Assembly: GCA_934371475.1 (NCBI GenBank)
Contig: CAKRNX010000111.1
Location: forward strand, 1 to 7,456
Direction: 5' to 3'
Origin: an uncultured Lachnospiraceae bacterium
GTDB lineage: Bacteria; Bacillota; Clostridia; Lachnospirales; Lachnospiraceae
Length of the DNA: 7,456 bases
The stretch's first letter is position 1, and every line of letters starts with the position of its first letter. The notes under the pieces were generated by a model that saw only the letters and a list, made by a program, of their open reading frames with translations, did not search any database and had not been told where the DNA came from. The translations under genes and the position numbers were made by a program. Shown here piece after piece: positions 4,730 to 7,456 of the stretch.

Positions 4730-4736
4730 GGAGGAG
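4730..4736 (+). promoter_or_regulatory. Ribosome-binding site for the GTG-started ATPase gene
   Basis: GGAGGAG lies 6 nt before the GTG at 4743-4745. This supports the non-ATG start; no in-frame ATG with a comparable site precedes the first beta strand. Confidence 0.75.
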
Positions 4737-4742
4737 ACAAGA

Positions 4743-6251
4743 GTGGATAACACAATTTTGAAAATCGAACATATCAGTAAATTTTATCCCGGTGTAACAG
4801 CTCTGAATGATGTCAGCTTTACAATCAACAAAGGAGAAGTACGCGCACTGGTCGGCGAGAACGGTGCAGGAAAATCTACGCTGATCAAATGTATTATGGG
4901 TGTAGAAAAACCAAACAAAGGAAAAATTTCTCTGAATTACAATGGAGAGTGGGTATCCGATATGGATGCACTGGAGACCCAGGCTCACGGAATGTTCGCT
5001 AACTATCAGCATGTGAATATTGCGCCGGATCTGAGTATCGCAGAAAATTATTTCCTCGGTAAAGTACCCAAGACCAAATATGGGACGGTAGACTGGAAGA
5101 AAATGAATGAGGAAAGTCAGGTGATCGTAGATAAGTTTAAGATGGACGTTAATCCCCTGGCCAAGATCAAGGATCTGCCCATAGCAATGCAGGCTATGGT
5201 AACGATCAGTAAGATTTCTGTCAACAAAGACATTAAACTGGTTATTTTTGATGAACCGACAGCATTACTGGAAAATGAAAAAGTGGAGACACTGTTCCAG
5301 TATATTAAAGAATTGAAAAGTCAGGGCGTAAGCGTCATTTACATATCTCACCGTCTCGAGGAGATTATGGATATCTGTGATTCTGTTACAATTCTGAAGG
5401 ATGGTACCTACGTGGATACCAAGCCAATCTCAGCGGTGACAAAGGAAAGTCTGGTTTCTATGATGGTAGGAAGAGAGATGTCTGATATTTACGATATCGA
5501 GCATTTCGAGCCGGGCGAGGAGCTGCTCCGGGTAGAAGATTTCGGAGACGGCGCAAATTTTGAGCATATTGATTTTTCCGTACACAGAGGAGAGATCCTG
5601 GGCTTCTTCGGACTGGTGGGAGCTGGCCGCAGCGAGATCATGAGAGCTCTTTACGGTGTGGAAAAACATAAAACAGGCAAGGTTTATCTGAAGGAAAAAG
5701 AAACTCATATCAAGAGTCCGCAGATGGCGCTGGAGAAAGGCATCGGTTTCCTGACTGAGGACAGACGGGCAGACGGTCTGGCACTTCCGCTTTCAATCAA
5801 GACCAATATCAATATGAATTCCTACGATATGATCAGCAGACACGGCATGATTAATCTGAACAAAGAGAACGACAGAGCTGAGGAGTACAGCAAAAAGATT
5901 AACGTAAAGACTCCCAGCATTCATCAGCTGGTCTGCAATCTTTCAGGCGGAAACCAGCAGAAGGTGGTTATTGCCAAACTGCTGTGCAGAGATCCGGAGA
6001 TCCTGATCTTTGACGAGCCGACGGTAGGTGTGGATGTAGGAGCCAAGGAAGAGATCTTCAAACTGATTGAAAAACTGACGGCACAGGGCAAGGGTGTTAT
6101 CCTGATTTCATCCTATCTGCCGGAGGTGATGGGGCTTTCTGACCGGATGATCGTTATGTCCCAGGGCAAAATCACAGCGACCTATGACAAAGAACAGATG
6201 AAAGATTTAACAGAAGAACAGGTGCTGATGGCGGCATCTATTGAAGAATAA
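4743..6251 (+). CDS. Sugar ABC transporter ATP-binding protein with two ATPase domains (RbsA/MglA-type, CUT2)
   Basis: This 502-residue cytoplasmic ATPase drives the importer. It begins with GTG after GGAGGAG. Domain 1 has Walker A GENGAGKST (38-46), Q-loop Gln89, Walker B LVIFDEPTALL (167-176) and switch His203 in ISHRLEE. Its signature is degenerate: LPIAMQAM (145-152) stands where an ABC signature would be, as is common in this family. Domain 2 shows the reciprocal pattern. Its Walker A is the altered GLVGAGRSE (290-298) with Arg in place of Lys, but its signature LSGGNQQKV (400-408) and Walker B ILIFDEPTVGVD (420-431) are intact. The switch histidine is replaced in ISSYLPE (455-461). So only one nucleotide site should be fully competent, built from domain 1 Walker motifs and the domain 2 signature. 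This is normal for RbsA-like proteins. It lies 178 bp after the binding-protein gene and 19 bp before the permease. The substrate cannot be deduced. Confidence 0.95.
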   Translation: MDNTILKIEHISKFYPGVTALNDVSFTINKGEVRALVGENGAGKSTLIKCIMGVEKPNKGKISLNYNGEWVSDMDALETQAHGMFANYQHVNIAPDLSIAENYFLGKVPKTKYGTVDWKKMNEESQVIVDKFKMDVNPLAKIKDLPIAMQAMVTISKISVNKDIKLVIFDEPTALLENEKVETLFQYIKELKSQGVSVIYISHRLEEIMDICDSVTILKDGTYVDTKPISAVTKESLVSMMVGREMSDIYDIEHFEPGEELLRVEDFGDGANFEHIDFSVHRGEILGFFGLVGAGRSEIMRALYGVEKHKTGKVYLKEKETHIKSPQMALEKGIGFLTEDRRADGLALPLSIKTNINMNSYDMISRHGMINLNKENDRAEEYSKKINVKTPSIHQLVCNLSGGNQQKVVIAKLLCRDPEILIFDEPTVGVDVGAKEEIFKLIEKLTAQGKGVILISSYLPEVMGLSDRMIVMSQGKITATYDKEQMKDLTEEQVLMAASIEE

Positions 6252-6257
6252 AATTGC

Positions 6258-6263
6258 AGGAGG
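6258..6263 (+). promoter_or_regulatory. Ribosome-binding site that fixes the permease start
   Basis: AGGAGG lies 7 nt before ATG 6271-6273. It favours this start over the in-frame TTG at 6241, which falls inside the end of the ATPase gene and has no such site. Confidence 0.8.
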
Positions 6264-6270
6264 CATTCTC

Positions 6271-7227
6271 ATGAATAAGAAATCATCTAAGGGAGTGAAA
6301 CATTTTTACCAGACAACGGAATTTTCACTGATTGCGATTATCGTCGTGCTGTTTCTGGTATCAGTATTTGGCACAAAAAACTTTTTCTCAGAGTATAATC
6401 TGATGAACCTGCTGAAACAGTGTTCGATTACCGGCGTGCTGGCCATTGCAGAGACCTTCATCATCATCACATCCGGTATCGATATCAGTATCGGTGCTAT
6501 CACAGGTCTTTCCTGTATGTCTATTGCGCTGCTGCAGTCCAAAGCCGGAATGGGTATTCTTCCTTCCGTGCTTCTGGCGATCATCATCGGCGGTGTCTGC
6601 GGAATTTACAATGCGGCAATTATTTATGAGTTCAATGTGGCTCCCATGATCGCAACCCTGGGTTCTCAGACGATTATCCGAGGCGCAGTTAAGATTATTT
6701 CCGATGCAAAAACAATTTCCGGACTGAACAAGACATTCACAGCTCTGGGTACTTCCGCAGTATGGAAACTGCCGTACCTGGCTCTGATCTGGATTATTGT
6801 GGCAGTGATTGCCTTCCTTATTCTGAAATATACAATTTTCGGACGAAACCTGTATGTAATCGGAAGCGGTGTGGAAGTAGCAAGACTGAGTGGTATCAAA
6901 GTAAGAAAAATGTTCTACATGGTTTACTGCCTGTGTGGTATTCTCTGTGGCGTGGCAGGCGTAATGCTGGCAGCACGTATCAACAGTGCAGTTCCCACCG
7001 GTGGTGAGGGATACGAGATGGATGCCATCGCAGCAGCTGTTATCGGCGGTGCGTCCTTAAGCGGAGGCCGCGGAGCGGTGACAGGTACGATTCTTGGTAC
7101 GATCCTGATGGTTCTGATTACTAACGCAGGTACTCAGTTTGGTCTGAATACGTTTGTTCTGGAAGTTACCTCCGGTGTGCTGATCACTCTGGCTGTAGTC
7201 ATTGACCAGCTAAAATCAAGAAAATAA
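6271..7227 (+). CDS. Sugar ABC transporter permease (RbsC/AraH-type, CUT2, BPD_transp_2)
   Basis: This 318-residue integral membrane protein forms the translocation channel, presumably as a homodimer because no second permease gene follows. After a short basic cytoplasmic N-terminus (MNKKSSKGVK), hydrophobic segments lie at roughly 18-34, 52-68, 71-90, 97-119, 125-143, 168-186, 213-236, 251-264, 269-287 and 297-313. Family hallmarks are TSGIDISIGA (67-76), the cytoplasmic coupling region GRNLYVIGSGVEVARLSGIK (191-210) that contacts the ATPase, and GEGYEMDAIAAAVIGG followed by SLSGGRG (245-268). Length is typical. ATG 6271 was chosen because AGGAGG lies 7 nt upstream; it follows the ATPase stop by 19 bp, so co-translation is likely. 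Together with the preceding genes it makes a complete one-ATPase, one-permease, one-binding-protein importer. A long hairpin follows it, which suggests that this is the last gene of the operon. Confidence 0.94.
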   Translation: MNKKSSKGVKHFYQTTEFSLIAIIVVLFLVSVFGTKNFFSEYNLMNLLKQCSITGVLAIAETFIIITSGIDISIGAITGLSCMSIALLQSKAGMGILPSVLLAIIIGGVCGIYNAAIIYEFNVAPMIATLGSQTIIRGAVKIISDAKTISGLNKTFTALGTSAVWKLPYLALIWIIVAVIAFLILKYTIFGRNLYVIGSGVEVARLSGIKVRKMFYMVYCLCGILCGVAGVMLAARINSAVPTGGEGYEMDAIAAAVIGGASLSGGRGAVTGTILGTILMVLITNAGTQFGLNTFVLEVTSGVLITLAVVIDQLKSRK

Positions 7228-7251
7228 ACAGGTAAAACAGTTCAGTATTTC

Positions 7252-7319
7252 CACTGCGGGTGTGCATCATGAAGGCATATGGGTATGGCATTATGGTTTC
7301 TCTGCGCACCTTCGCAGTG
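7252..7319 (+). other. Long bulged hairpin 24 nt downstream of the permease (operon 3' end)
   Basis: CACTGCG (7252-7258) and GGTGTGC (7259-7265) pair with GCGCACC (7304-7310) and CGCAGTG (7313-7319). This gives 14 pairs with one G-U and a TT bulge on the right side. The 38-nt loop carries a repeated motif, GGCATATGG then GGCATTATGG. There is no U-run after it (CAGATGTGACG follows), so it is not a classic intrinsic terminator. An mRNA-protecting 3' structure or a Rho-dependent end is possible. The remaining sequence to the window end (7228-7456) shows no gene. Confidence 0.5.
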
Positions 7320-7416
7320 CAGATGTGACGTGATGCGACAGAACAGAAAATAGGAAAAAGAATTTTTGAGATAGGATTTAAGAAAGCTTCCTGTATACTT
7401 TAAATAGGGCAAGAGA

Positions 7417-7445
7417 TTGACACAAAAAAATACCTCAAGTAAATT
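7417..7445 (+). promoter_or_regulatory. Probable promoter for a gene beyond the right edge
   Basis: There is a perfect -35 TTGACA (7417-7422), a 17-bp spacer and TAAATT (7440-7445, 4 of 6 to TATAAT). The stretch is AT-rich. No reading frame starts before the window ends, so this would serve a rightward gene outside the window. Confidence 0.4.
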
Positions 7446-7456
7446 TGGATTATTAC

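Noticed and set aside
5175..5200. Degenerate ABC signature in the first ATPase domain as a sign of inactivation
   Set aside because: Asymmetric degeneration of the two domains is normal in RbsA/MglA-type ATPases, and the complementary motifs are intact.
6241..6270. Permease start at TTG 6241
   Set aside because: It lies inside the ATPase gene and lacks a ribosome-binding site. ATG 6271 has AGGAGG 7 nt upstream.
1..7456. CRISPR arrays, tRNA or rRNA genes, insertion sequences, phage or toxin-antitoxin genes
   Set aside because: No regularly spaced repeats, tRNA-like cloverleaf, transposase or terminal inverted repeats with target duplication were seen.

Overview
The window looks like a sugar or sugar-acid utilisation locus from an anaerobic Firmicute, most likely a Lachnospiraceae-type gut clostridium. 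This rests on strong AGGAGG ribosome-binding sites, a moderate-GC coding style with AT-rich control regions, a Gram-positive type exported binding protein and a CUT2-class ABC importer. The genus assignment is inference; no rRNA or marker gene is present.

Layout: two divergent gene blocks are separated by a control region of about 650 bp (2877-3526). Leftward (minus strand) run a cupin-type phosphoglucose isomerase (2292-2876), a phosphotriesterase-family metal hydrolase/lactonase (1268-2260), a KDPG/KHG aldolase (435-1067) and the N-terminal part of a D-2-hydroxyacid dehydrogenase (1-422, cut by the window edge). Rightward (plus strand) run a sugar-type solute-binding protein (3527-4564), a double-domain ABC ATPase (4743-6251) and a membrane permease (6271-7227), together a complete CUT2 importer.

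Control elements: the leftward operon has a near-consensus promoter (TTGATT-N17-TATAAT) followed by two 13-bp operator-like repeats. The rightward operon has TTGACA-N17-TAATAT, with a 14-bp palindrome at the predicted start point that fits the cre/LacI-type consensus at 13 of 14 positions. The binding-protein leader holds a hairpin and a repeated 10-mer. The gap between binding protein and ATPase holds a bulged 14-bp hairpin and a nested, repeat-built structure. A third long hairpin follows the permease. A GC-richer island at about 3045-3160 in the control region is unexplained; it contains a 9-bp inverted repeat and a coding-like frame broken by one TGA.

Proposed joint function (inference): the importer brings in a sugar or sugar derivative. 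An isomerase, a lactone- or ester-hydrolysing enzyme, a 2-keto-3-deoxy-acid aldolase and a 2-hydroxyacid dehydrogenase then degrade it in an Entner-Doudoroff-like route to pyruvate plus a second carbonyl fragment. A kinase, an oxidising dehydrogenase, a dehydratase and a regulator are not visible and may lie beyond the left edge. The substrate cannot be read from the sequence.
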